Shown here: one piece after another, positions 45,966-54,623 of the stretch
Layout of the letters: the number at the start of each line of letters is the position of its first letter
Numbering within the stretch: the first letter of the stretch is position 1
Assembly: GCA_964291635.2 (NCBI GenBank)
Contig: OZ219890.1
Location: 930,001 to 994,000, forward strand
Direction: 5' to 3'
DNA from: JAPPHA01 sp964291635
Lineage (GTDB): Bacteria; Pseudomonadota; Alphaproteobacteria; Rhodobacterales; Rhodobacteraceae
Length of the DNA stretch: 64,000 nucleotides
Program-made: the position numbers and the translations under genes
Notes under the pieces: model-generated
Told to the model about the DNA's origin: nothing
Databases searched by the model: none
What the model saw: only the letters and a program-made list of their open reading frames with translations

Positions 45966-46291
45966 CCAAGTAAGGACAGGTCGCCAGTTTCCCCGCACCA
46001 ACTTTTGATGTGAAATTACCCCGGGAAAATGGGAATTGAAGATAAACAAACCCCTCCGCAGAATCAAGCTGCGAAAAAACGCAACGGACACTCACGCAGA
46101 CGGATTGAAGTTTTGGGCAGCCCCGATTTATGGCCCGGCATCGAATCCGTTTACGTTGTCCCCGACAATGGAGAGTTGTTTTTTAACTTGTAGCAACGGC
46201 GCAGGCAGCTCCACAAGAAATTTCATGCCGGTCGGGGTGGAAGGCCGAAGCCTGCCGTGAGCGTTTGGAAGAAGACCGAAAGCTTGGAATC
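45966..46291. other. Intergenic stretch, no gene recognised
   Basis: 326 bp between the AAA ATPase and the TraF remnant. A minus-strand open frame (TPTGMKFLVELPAPLLQVKK at about 46215-46150) is protein-like but has no start or family. Nothing else seen. Confidence 0.3.
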
Positions 46292-46585
46292 CTAAGCATT
46301 GGCGGTATTGCCGCGCAGGTGAAGACCGCGGTGAATTGTGCCCATCAACTGCTTGAGAACGGGCCTGCCGTGCGGCTGTGACCAGGTACACACGGCGGGA
46401 TCATGGCGGACCCCAGCCGGCAATGGCGGAAGGCAGAACGTCACGAAGGTGGCATTGGTAGGGATGGTTACAGCATAGAGGCCAACCGGCACGCTGGGGG
46501 TCCCGTTCAGAATCAAATGGTATCGTGCACTCACCAACCCGGTACAGAGGGCCAAAACAAATACGCCAATCAAGACAGCTCCCAT
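46292..46585 (-). pseudogene. traF: TraF-like signal-peptidase remnant
   Basis: 97 codons resembling the start of conjugal-transfer TraF (S26 peptidase family): N-terminal membrane helix (MGAVLIGVFVLALCTGLV), the nucleophile-Ser region NGTPSVPVGLYAV and a short stretch around the Lys region (GRPVLKQLMG). It then stops at about half the expected length; the second half of the catalytic domain is missing. In Ti plasmids traF lies beside traB; here it is on the opposite strand 1.5 kb away. Confidence 0.6.
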
Positions 46586-46637
46586 GCAACAGAATACTGA
46601 ACATCCGAAACACCGGTCATATTGAAAATGCAGGAAG

Positions 46638-48053
46638 TTACTTTCTGAGGTGTGCGACCCCGAGTTCCTGCCACATCCAAGCGAAGTCGTAAGGTTCGAT
46701 TTCCCTGGACTGACGCATCCTTGCTTCAGCCGTTTCCAGGACTTTCAGCCAGGCGGCGACCTTTTCCTTTCCTTCCGGTGTCTTGGCCGCAACCCGTGGA
46801 GATGTGTCACCAAGCATCGGGATGGGCTGATCGAGGGTTTCGCGATAATGCCGGTCGTAGAACTCCGAGATGACCTGGCTTTCGACTTCCGGAGGCAGGT
46901 CGGCCTGCTCAATGGGTGCAGGGTTCGTACGGTGCGCCGCCATGGCCTGATCCACGGTCTGGTGCACCATGACGGGCTCCGCCACAAGGTTGCCAAGAAT
47001 GTCCTTCAGGCGGCTCTGCAGCTTTTTCGCGCGCGCGGCTGAATTGACACTTGCCTGGAGCTTTTCGCCCTTCAATTCGATGGTGCCGAGAGCCAGCGCC
47101 CCGTATTCCAGATGCGCCTTGTAGAGAATGCTGCCTGCCCGTTGGGCTTGGGATTTGACCTCTTCTTCTGCCGGAGCAACCCACTTCCAGATTCTCGATG
47201 ACGCCGCTTCCATATCAGGTGTAGCGTTCAGCAGGTCTCGCAATTGCTTCCGTGTCGTGCCTTTGGCGAATGGACAGTGCAGTTCAATGAACTCGATTTC
47301 ATCCCCGTCCGCGTTCATCAGGGTGGGATGTACGACATCTTCCGGATCCAGCACGGTTCCCTCCAGCCACGCCTCGGAAAACAGGGGCGTCGACATCTTC
47401 AGGACCTTGGTGAGAGACAGGCGCCGGACCGCTTCCGGATCGGCATGTCTATCCTGTTCGCCAAGCCTCTCCCGAATTTCATCCTCAGCATCGTCGGCGC
47501 GCAAGTTGACCTCGTCGATGACCTGCGCCGACAACTCTGGCTGAAACCGGAGCAATCCGCCCGCGATGACATGATGCCCCCGAAACTCGACGATGCGCAT
47601 CGCAAGATGTTCCCATTGAAGCATTGTCCGGGTAGCGGTACGTTCCGTGACCGGGAACGGATCACCCCCGAGGATCAGGTCGCGCGCCATGAAGGATGCA
47701 CCTGGCCGGATGTCACTGACCTCGTAAATGCTCATCACGGAATCCCTGATGCCTTGCAAATAGGTCTTGGTGATGGCCTTCTCATTCCGGCCACGCCTTT
47801 TGAGGTATTGGTCGATGACATTGCCGTCCCTGGTTTCCCGGGTCATGAAATCATTCATGGCAACGTCTTTCAGAAACGTTACCCGGTGCGACCCGATCTT
47901 CTCCGCGAGCTCTTCGGACGTGTCGAAATCATGCGCCTCGCAATAGGCGTTCAGGTGATCGTGGACCGCCTCCTGGAAATATCCGGGCCAAGGCCCCAGC
48001 ACCATCCATTTCATAAGTCCGTCATATACGGTCGCCGGTATCCTGATGGTCAT
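46638..48053 (-). CDS. 471-aa protein of unknown function
   Basis: A long, well-formed ORF with even composition. No signal peptide or membrane segment, so probably cytoplasmic. The N-terminus has LKDVAMNDFMTRETRDGNVI and a helical body. The C-terminal segment (RETLDQPIPMLGDTSPRVAA, then KEKVAAWLKVLE) resembles the MbcA/ParS-like or SEC-C-associated motif in which a conserved Pro-x-x-x-Leu-Gly-Gly-x-x-Pro precedes a helix. I do not recognise a full family. Flanked by a TraF remnant and a gene graveyard. Confidence 0.65.
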   Translation of the reverse strand: MTIRIPATVYDGLMKWMVLGPWPGYFQEAVHDHLNAYCEAHDFDTSEELAEKIGSHRVTFLKDVAMNDFMTRETRDGNVIDQYLKRRGRNEKAITKTYLQGIRDSVMSIYEVSDIRPGASFMARDLILGGDPFPVTERTATRTMLQWEHLAMRIVEFRGHHVIAGGLLRFQPELSAQVIDEVNLRADDAEDEIRERLGEQDRHADPEAVRRLSLTKVLKMSTPLFSEAWLEGTVLDPEDVVHPTLMNADGDEIEFIELHCPFAKGTTRKQLRDLLNATPDMEAASSRIWKWVAPAEEEVKSQAQRAGSILYKAHLEYGALALGTIELKGEKLQASVNSAARAKKLQSRLKDILGNLVAEPVMVHQTVDQAMAAHRTNPAPIEQADLPPEVESQVISEFYDRHYRETLDQPIPMLGDTSPRVAAKTPEGKEKVAAWLKVLETAEARMRQSREIEPYDFAWMWQELGVAHLRK

Positions 48054-49368
48054 TTCTTCTTACCAGAGCCCTTCGAAACGGCCCGCCGCCGTGCGTGCAT
48101 AGTGTGCAGCCATGCCGAGGCCCTATATCACTCACACACGCACGTGGACCCCCGGAATTTTCGTGCTCTCCGAAACGGCATTGCGGGTGGAGAACGTTTT
48201 CGGTCTTAGCACGGATCTGTCGTTGCGGATGCAGGTACGGCGCGACGCAACACAGATGCGAGGGCGGGCTGATGAGATCGACGTTCGGCGCTATCAACCA
48301 CTTCATCAGATCGGCCTTAACCGCCGCGATGGGTCAGGCGCTTGACGAAACGGCGGGAATCGAATGCGAGGGCTTCGGGCATGCGGAATCATGGCAATGC
48401 TGGCGACAGGCAACAAGGACATATGCGTTGATGTGGCTTCGCCTTGGCCGATGCCGGTTGATTACCAAACGATTCGTTTGGTGGTGAGCTCTTCCTCCGG
48501 ATCAATGTATCGTCTCCGATGAAGATTGAAGCGTTCGCCATAGCAGAAGAGCAATTCTTCGGGCAAGGAAGGGCGGCACGGCTTTCCCGACCTGCACGTA
48601 TTGTTGGGTACGGTGACCAAGAAACAGGTAGTCATCGGGAAAGGTCTATTGCCGAGCACGGATATGTCCATCGCGAGAACTCCACCTCCGAGTAATTTGA
48701 TCCGGTTAGCCATGTAAGCAAGCTCCCGGCTTTTCGTATCGCATGTTCCCACGATCAGAATCGTCTTGTCAGTCATCGCTGTACCTTTCCTGTCCAAAAC
48801 CAGTTTCTCGGCGAATAACCGGTTCGCAAGCCTTGCAGCGATCTTCCTGTCAGGCAGCTTCGAATCCCGCCGCCTACGCATCCAACGCGCCACGGTTTGC
48901 ATATCTCTTTTTCAGAGTTGCGTTTTCCGCCAGACACAGCGACGGGAGTGAGGACGCAGATTATTTGGAACGCTGACGCCGTCGTACAAATTGGAATCTG
49001 TCCCTTCCGATGACTTCAGGCTGCGAACTAGGCCCGACACCCGGAAAGTCCGTCACGCGGCACCCAAAGAGCCCAGTCGCCTACTCCGGGATTCCCTTTT
49101 CCACGCGGTTTTTTAAACCGGAAAAGAACGCAATTACGTTACCGGACGAACAACCGAATGGAAACGGGGAAATCCTCTCCCCTCGCCTCTTTAGGGACTG
49201 CCCGAAACCGGTGCACTGTGTACGTCGGATCAAGGTCGGAAAGACTCGAAATTGATATCCGAATTTCGAATATCAGATTTCTTTGTATCTCCTTGATTTT
49301 GTACCGGCGGTTGTTTGGGATTTCCGGGTGGAATTGAACCAGTGTCACGGCAGGAGCGGAACGAGATC
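48054..49368. other. Gene-poor stretch with decayed fragments
   Basis: 1.3 kb with no intact gene. It contains the UPF0261 fragment listed separately at 48636-48776. The rest shows short ORFs on both strands without recognised domains. The last 30 bases hold the ribosome site of the dioxygenase gene (GGAGCGGAACGAG). Confidence 0.4.
48636..48776 (-). pseudogene. Tm-1-like ATP-binding protein (UPF0261) N-terminal fragment
   Basis: From ATG 48776 the minus strand reads KTILIVGTCDTKSRELAYMA, NRIKLLGGGVLAMDISVLG, the nucleotide-binding start of UPF0261/Tm-1-like proteins. After about 45 codons the similarity ends, where intact members run to about 400 aa. Truncated by rearrangement. Confidence 0.7.
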
Positions 49369-49910
49369 ATGGGAAGACTCGCAGCATTCAATTTCAAGAA
49401 GTGGATCGACGAACACAGGCACTTGTTGAAGCCGCCCGTGGGAAACCGGCAGATCTGGAACGACGCGGACATGATGGTGACGGTGGTGGGTGGCCCCAAC
49501 AAGCGCACGGACTATCATGACGATCCGGTCGAGGAGTTTTTCTACCAACTGAAAGGCGACATGGTTCTCAAGATCTATGACGGGAGGAATTCTACGACGT
49601 ACCGATTCGCGAAGGCGATATCTTCCTGCTTCCTCCGCACATCCGTCATTCGCCACAGCGCCCGCAGGAAGGCTCTATCGGACTTGTGATTGAACCCAAG
49701 CGCAGGCTTGGGGATTTGGACGGTATCGAATGGTACTGTTTTGAATGTGGATCCCGCGTGCACAGGGCCGAGTTGCAACTGAAATCCATCGTTGAGGATC
49801 TTCCGCCCATCTACAAGGAGTTCTACGCATCGAAAGACGCGCGGACCTGTTCCAGTTGTGGTGCCATGCATCCGGGCAAGGATCCACCGGACGGCTGGGT
49901 TGTGGTTTGA
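49369..49910 (+). pseudogene. 3-hydroxyanthranilate 3,4-dioxygenase, frameshifted
   Basis: Nearly complete gene (about 180 codons) with one lost base near 49582-49590. Frame 1 gives FNFKKWIDEHRHLLKPPVGN, TDYHDDPVEEFFYQLKGDMV with the Fe-binding His and Glu, and KIYDG. After the shift, EFYDVPIREGDIFLLPPHIR (third His), HSPQRP and two CxxC pairs (CFECG, CSSCG) of the bacterial rubredoxin-like iron site follow. The enzyme opens 3-hydroxyanthranilate in the kynurenine/2-nitrobenzoate routes. Either a recent pseudogene or a base-call error. Confidence 0.85.
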
Positions 49911-49980
49911 ACCGCAGGAATCGGCGAGATGCCAGGGAGCTTCGCCAAGGTTGCCATCCATCAAACTAACGGAGAAAGAA

Positions 49981-50970
49981 ATGACACCCGCGATAGTCAG
50001 GAACGCAACAGCGGCATTTGCAGCCGTTGCAATGAGTACGATTGGCGTGGCCGCGAATGCAGACGAGTTCCGTCTGGGTCTGATCACGCCGCCACCGCAC
50101 ATCTGGACCAAGGCAGCGGAGGAGTTCGGCAGCGAACTGAACAGCGCATCCGGAGGGAATCACTCGGTGACCGTATTTCCGTCCCGGCAACTTGGCAACG
50201 AGGCCCAGATGCTGCAGCAGCTTCAGACAGGTGCGCTCGACATGGCGTTCCTCACGGTTGCCGAAATCTCGAACAGGGTGCCGGAATTCGGGGCATTTTA
50301 CGCACCGTACCTGGCCAGGGATGTGAGGCACGCGGGCCGAATCCTGCGCACGGATCTCGCAACTTCGATGCTGGGCCAACTTCCGGAAAAAATCGGCGCG
50401 GTCGGAACCGGCTACGGGATGGCGGGACTGCGCCAGATTGCTGCGCGTGGAAACATACAGAGCGGGTCCGATCTTTCCGGCAAGAAATTGCGCATTACGC
50501 CGTTTGAACCGATCCTGGACTTCTACAATCTCATTGACGCTGCACCTACGCCCATGCCTCTGCCGAGCGTTTACGATGCCCTCGCGAACGGGCAGGTTGA
50601 CGCCATCGACATGGACATCGAGCTGATCTGGAAGCTGAAATACTTCGAGCACACCGACACGATCGTGGCGTCGAGACACATGATGTTCCCGATGGTCGGA
50701 CTGGTTTCCGCCCGTGTCTGGAGGGAACTCCCCGAAGTGGACCGGGAACTGATATCGAGCCTGATGGCCAAGCATCTCGACTCGACGATCGACACATACG
50801 CGGAAGCCGAGTCAAAATGGCATGAACAGGTCCGCGGTACGGGCAAGGCCTATCTGGAAGTCGGTCCCGAGTTCTTTGGCGGCGCGGTAGACGATTGGGA
50901 CAAGATTTGGACGGAGCGTTCCCCGGTTCTCGCAAAACTCCGGGCCGAAGCTGACGCAATGGCCCAATAG
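49981..50970 (+). CDS. dctP: TRAP transporter substrate-binding protein (DctP family)
   Basis: 329 aa with Sec signal (AFAAVAMSTIGVAANA) and DctP features: FGSELNSASGGNHSVTVFPS, LGNEAQMLQQLQTGALDM and the carboxylate-binding Arg region SGKKLRITPFEP, then ALANGQVDAIDMDIELIWKL. AAGGAGAAAGAA-like ribosome site just upstream of ATG 49981. It lies 70 bp after the dioxygenase gene, suggesting uptake of an aromatic or small carboxylate. The system is incomplete because DctM is missing. Confidence 0.93.
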   Translation: MTPAIVRNATAAFAAVAMSTIGVAANADEFRLGLITPPPHIWTKAAEEFGSELNSASGGNHSVTVFPSRQLGNEAQMLQQLQTGALDMAFLTVAEISNRVPEFGAFYAPYLARDVRHAGRILRTDLATSMLGQLPEKIGAVGTGYGMAGLRQIAARGNIQSGSDLSGKKLRITPFEPILDFYNLIDAAPTPMPLPSVYDALANGQVDAIDMDIELIWKLKYFEHTDTIVASRHMMFPMVGLVSARVWRELPEVDRELISSLMAKHLDSTIDTYAEAESKWHEQVRGTGKAYLEVGPEFFGGAVDDWDKIWTERSPVLAKLRAEADAMAQ

Positions 50971-51000
50971 CCAAGCGTCGGCGACAGGTAGTACGAGCGT

Positions 51001-51501
51001 GTGACTGAAAACCCGCAAGAAGACCCGTCTCCACTGTCCAGGATTTCGGCGTTTTGGGCCAGGATCGAGATCTTGCTTGCGGCGGGCCTCGCTGTTCTCA
51101 TCACTCTTCTGATTCTCTTGAACGTTGTTACGCGCGCGTTCAATACGGCAGTCTTCTGGGTGGACGAAGCCGCCATCTATGTCATGATTTGGATGACCCT
51201 GCTGGCGGCTTCGGCGGCGTTCCATTACCGCACTACAATCGCCGTGACCGTTTTCAAAGAGGCCGTGCCTGACCGATTCAGGCGCGTGCTCTCGAGAGCT
51301 GTCCACGTCGTCGAGTTCGTTTTCGCGCTCGTAATGGTTTATCTTTGCGTGCGGTGGTTCCAGCCAGTCGCGCTGTTACGAGCGGGTTTCGATACGGCCG
51401 CCTTTCAAGGGGAGACCTTCGTTTTCCCTGCAGTATTCCGAAACGGATTCTCTCATGCCTCGAATGCGCATCCTGAACGCGGCCAAACGGGCGCGCCTTG
51501 A
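51001..51501 (+). pseudogene. dctQ: TRAP transporter small permease (DctQ), C-terminally truncated
   Basis: Starts at GTG 51001, 31 bp after dctP. Membrane segments IEILLAAGLAVLITLLILLN and VVEFVFALVMVYLCVRW, and the family region FWVDEAAIYVMIWMTLLAAS, are present. After about residue 140 the sequence departs from the family at the joint with a Tn3 transposase fragment, losing the last helix. No large permease follows, so the transporter is dead here. Confidence 0.82.
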
Positions 51502-51805
51502 ACATCCACCGGTCTTCAACAGTGCCGAGCGCAAGCGATTCTTCGATTTCTGACAATCCGTCATGGATACGGCGCATGAATCGCGCCGCACAACAAACCG
51601 GGTCGGGTTCCTGCTGGCCTACGGCTATTTCCGGGCGACACTGCGTTTCTTCTCACCGGAGCGGTATCATGAGCGAGGCAGTGCATTTGTTTCCCGCATC
51701 GTCGGAGCTTCTGTCAACGAGTTTTCCGGGGAGAACTACAAGGAAAGAACCCGCCTGGACCATCAGAGCCGCATTCTCGATTTGCAAGGCTTTCAGCGAC
51801 CCACG
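51455..51805 (+). pseudogene. Tn3-family transposase N-terminal fragment (DUF4158)
   Basis: From ATG 51455 the frame reads MPRMRILNAAKRARLEHPPV, FNSAERKRFFDF, a TGA, then in the same frame RTTNRVGFLLAYGYFRATLR, FFSPERYHERG and GASVNEFSGENYKERTRLDH. This is the N-terminal DNA-binding domain of a large Tn3 transposase, with one internal stop and truncation after about 115 codons. It is inserted into dctQ. Confidence 0.85.
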
Positions 51806-52019
51806 TCAGATGTTCAGGCACCGCCGCAATCCAGAGCCCCCACTTGCCAACGCAGTCAGTCTTTGCCACGCATCGCCGTCTGGAGTCGCACTCGGCAATT
51901 TCGCGCCCAAGCGCCCCAAACCGATTTCTTTTTTTGCTTGGTGCGCATCCATGCATACCTCCAAGGAACCGAGTTGTCAGAAGCAGGCGCGTCCGGAATT
52001 ACCGAGGCGCCATCGCCGC
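51806..52019. other. Short spacer after the Tn3 fragment
   Basis: 214 bp with no recognisable coding signal, between the transposase scrap and the hicB stop. Confidence 0.3.
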
Positions 52020-52361
52020 TTAAATCCGGCGCCCGAGGCCTTCGGCAAGCATCGTGGTCACAAGCATGTTGAGAGATACGCCTTCATGGTCGGCGCGGCG
52101 TGCCAATGCGGCGTGAAGTGATTTCGGTACACGTTGCCGCCATTGGCCACCAAATACGTCCCCGGACGCGGGGATTGGTCGTCCAAGCTCCTGCAAGGTG
52201 TTCCGATAGGATTCCAGCGCGTCGGCACCTTCCGCCATGGCTTCTTCCGGAGTTTCTCCGTCAGCGATGCAACCGGGATATTCGGGAAATTCGATCAGGT
52301 ATCCGCCCCCTTCCTCCTGCTCAAGTGGGCGCATCTCAAAGCGTGGAAGTTCATTTGTCAT
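52020..52361 (-). CDS. hicB: HicB-family antitoxin
   Basis: 113 aa. The N-terminal degenerate RNase-H-fold domain reads EEGGGYLIEFPEYPGCIADG then ETPEEAMAEGADALES. The C-terminal DNA-binding part (RVPKSLHAALARRADHEGVS) is ribbon-helix-helix-like. The start overlaps hicA by 11 bp. It neutralises HicA and probably represses the operon. Confidence 0.93.
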   Translation of the reverse strand: MTNELPRFEMRPLEQEEGGGYLIEFPEYPGCIADGETPEEAMAEGADALESYRNTLQELGRPIPASGDVFGGQWRQRVPKSLHAALARRADHEGVSLNMLVTTMLAEGLGRRI

Positions 52362-52599
52362 CGTTCTCTCCTGCCCGATCGATCAATTCGAGGAACCGCT
52401 TGATGTATATTGCCTTGATAGGCTTGTGTGCTGGCACCGTAAGGGGCGTGACACCAGGATAAGTGAATGTGACATGACTGGTTCCCGGCTGCCGCCAGTC
52501 AATACCTTTTCGGGCCGCCAGGGTCTTGAGTTCATCGATGCTCCAGTCGTCGCGAGGGTTGTTTCGCATTCGAGCAATCAGTTTTTGGATTTTGCTCAT
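52351..52599 (-). CDS. hicA: HicA-family mRNA interferase toxin
   Basis: 82 aa, double-stranded-RNA-binding fold. Conserved: WSIDELKTLAARKGIDWRQP and GTSHVTFTYP, which carries the catalytic His, then TVPAHKPIKAIYIKRFLELI. Toxin-first order with HicB. Confidence 0.93.
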   Translation of the reverse strand: MSKIQKLIARMRNNPRDDWSIDELKTLAARKGIDWRQPGTSHVTFTYPGVTPLTVPAHKPIKAIYIKRFLELIDRAGENDDK

Positions 52600-52639
52600 A
52601 ACCTAGTGGTATCATATATGGACCCATTTGCAAGACAGG

Positions 52640-52976
52640 CCGAAACACCCTGACTGGCTCCGCAATGTCTGGCAGGATTTCGACATCGGCGGTCATGTGA
52701 GGGCAAAGCTGTTTCCGGGAATGGGGTTTTTCCCGGCGCCTGGATGACGGGAAGCATCATGCGGGTTTCGGCGCGGCAGGCAACCATGCGGATGACATCC
52801 AGGAAGAGACGCTGCATCGAGGGCAGGGCGATGAGCCTTTCCGTTTCGTCGAGATCGCCGACACGGCAGTGCCGTGGCGAATTCTTGCGGGTGGCCCTGG
52901 CGGTCTCGATGATGGTCTCGAGGCTCTCGGTCTCGCTCCAGAGCTTGTCCGCCAGCTTCTGTTTGCGGATGGCCAC
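52640..52976 (-). pseudogene. Transposase C-terminal scrap
   Basis: The frame from 52976 has KLWSETESLETIIETARAT, LDETERLIALPSMQRLFLDV and IRMVACRAETRMMLPVIQAP, resembling the C-terminal region of a large putative transposase common in alphaproteobacteria. Both ends are lost and the tail is out of frame. The exact family was not identified. Confidence 0.5.
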
Positions 52977-53487
52977 GGCATTTCGTTAGTGCGGGCGGGC
53001 GGGTCGGCGCTTCCCATTGCGGGTGATTTTGTCATTGCGCCTCCAGTGCTGAATTCCACTTTCTTTCATCGTGGAGATGCGGGTATCGGCGGCGAAGACA
53101 TCGTTTACGCGATATGCCGGGCGAGTTGCCGCGATTCGTCAGGATGTTTTGACTCCCGGACGAAAATCCGCACAAATCACTCAGGAACAGGCGCAGGATT
53201 GCTTGAGACACGCAAGGGACGATACTGTCCGCCTTCGTCGGTCACTGGAAGATGGCACGCGGGCGTGGACCTGTCCGGCCAACGTGTTTAGCGAGTGAAA
53301 ACAAGCGCCCAGAAAGACGGCCCCCGGCGCCCGGACGAACCGTATGAGGCGCATGAATTAAGCTCTCGGCTTCGGTGCGCGATGCATGGCTGCGAACTTC
53401 CGACCGAAACCGAAATCTCTCAAACAACCTCACCCTGAAGACAGGGCAACGTGAATTGCTGTCACTCATCTTTGGCCCTGCAGGAGC
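52977..53487. other. Stretch with no recognised gene
   Basis: 510 bp. One plus-strand ORF (53071-53298, 75 codons, Arg/Thr-rich) has no family resemblance and no good ribosome site. Nothing else seen. Confidence 0.3.
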
Positions 53488-54042
53488 CTATCTGGACTCT
53501 ATCTCCACATACACTGAACAGCTCGTATCATCGCAATCCACATATGTATCGACATCTTGATCACGATGATGACGGTCCGAAAACCAAGTCTTCGCTCTGT
53601 TTCCGAATTCGTACTCCCTATAGCGCACCTCGTCGATACCTTCGTCATCATACCCGTACTCAAACCGGTCCTCGAGAATGAGGCACGCTCGAATTTCGTT
53701 TTCCAACTCACGATATTTCAACATGGCCAAGTTGCGCTCGTCATAGCCACCGTCAAAGAAGCGGCACACCAGCCTGCTATCATACCGGGACAGAAGGTCA
53801 TCAACGTAGCAAAAGGACGCACCCGATATCGTGAGCGTACTGCGGTATTTGTCCGTGTCTGCGCGTGTACCCCGTATTTGCCTGAAATGCTTTTCCCCAT
53901 GAACGATTGCCGCCGTCAAACCGTCACAGAAATCACCCGCTCCCTCGCCCACCCTTTTCAGACTGCGTTCAATTTCGTCGGAGCACGCGGCAACCACCAA
54001 TGCCAGCGCCACAGCGTTTGCGCAAATGCTGACTGGATGCAT
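53488..54042 (-). CDS. Small lipoprotein of unknown function
   Basis: 184-aa predicted lipoprotein: ATG 54042 follows AGGAGGG by 6 bases; signal with lipobox VVAAC (Cys 20). The mature protein is acidic and Tyr/Asp-rich with several Cys (DFCDG, SFCYVDDLL, VCRFFDGGYDERN, CLILEDRFEYGYDDEG, DCDDTSCSV). No known domain recognised. Third gene of a co-directional run behind a protease lipoprotein and an exported protein, so the three may act together in the envelope. Confidence 0.65.
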   Translation of the reverse strand: MHPVSICANAVALALVVAACSDEIERSLKRVGEGAGDFCDGLTAAIVHGEKHFRQIRGTRADTDKYRSTLTISGASFCYVDDLLSRYDSRLVCRFFDGGYDERNLAMLKYRELENEIRACLILEDRFEYGYDDEGIDEVRYREYEFGNRAKTWFSDRHHRDQDVDTYVDCDDTSCSVYVEIESR

Positions 54043-54623
54043 GGCTCACCCTCCTGCACTGAAGTATGACGAAACGGAGACGATGGAATTCTGCTTCCGA
54101 GGACCTGTCGACATAACCGTGAACGACAGCATCATATGCCCCGGCTGCGTAGTAAAGCCACTCACGCGCCGCCAAGTCGAATGCTTCATTGATGCCCTCA
54201 AGCACCGCCCTTCGAAGTTCACCCAAATCCCAAACCAGGATCAACTTTCCTGCACCTTGGTTGGGATCTTCGATCTCCAACCTGACGGACCCATTCCGTG
54301 CGCGAATTTCAGACAGCCAATTGTCCATCGCAAGCGGCAGCTCCTCTTGCCGCAACCCTTCCATGCCAATCACCTTTATCCGTTCCACGCCTTTTCGTGA
54401 TTCGCGAGCCAAATTTCCGACAAAATTTCTGGAGTGAGTGTTGAGTATGGTGGCCGTGCCCGGTCGACATTCGACCTCTGTAACTCCCACCCTTTTTGGT
54501 CACCTCTCTTGCGAGGTCTTCCAGGAGAAGCTGACGGTGAGCAGGGTCTGATGCCGAGCCGGCAGCCCATGTGGTTGAAAGCACCAACGCGACCAGCATG
54601 ACACTAACATTTTTTCGAGTCAT
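53969..54623 (-). pseudogene. Exported protein of unknown function, frameshifted
   Basis: ATG 54623 lies inside the end of the protease gene (20-bp overlap) and opens a signal peptide (VSVMLVALVLSTTWAAGSA) followed by HRQLLLEDLAREVTK. The frame then breaks at a run of A and G bases near 54495-54510. The next frame carries on as GVTEVECRPGTATILNTHSR, QEELPLAMDNWLSEIRARNG and REWLYYAAGAYDAVVHGYVD. No domain recognised. The break may be a base-call error or a true mutation; the real C-terminus is also unclear because the reading overlaps the next gene by 74 bp. Confidence 0.55.
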
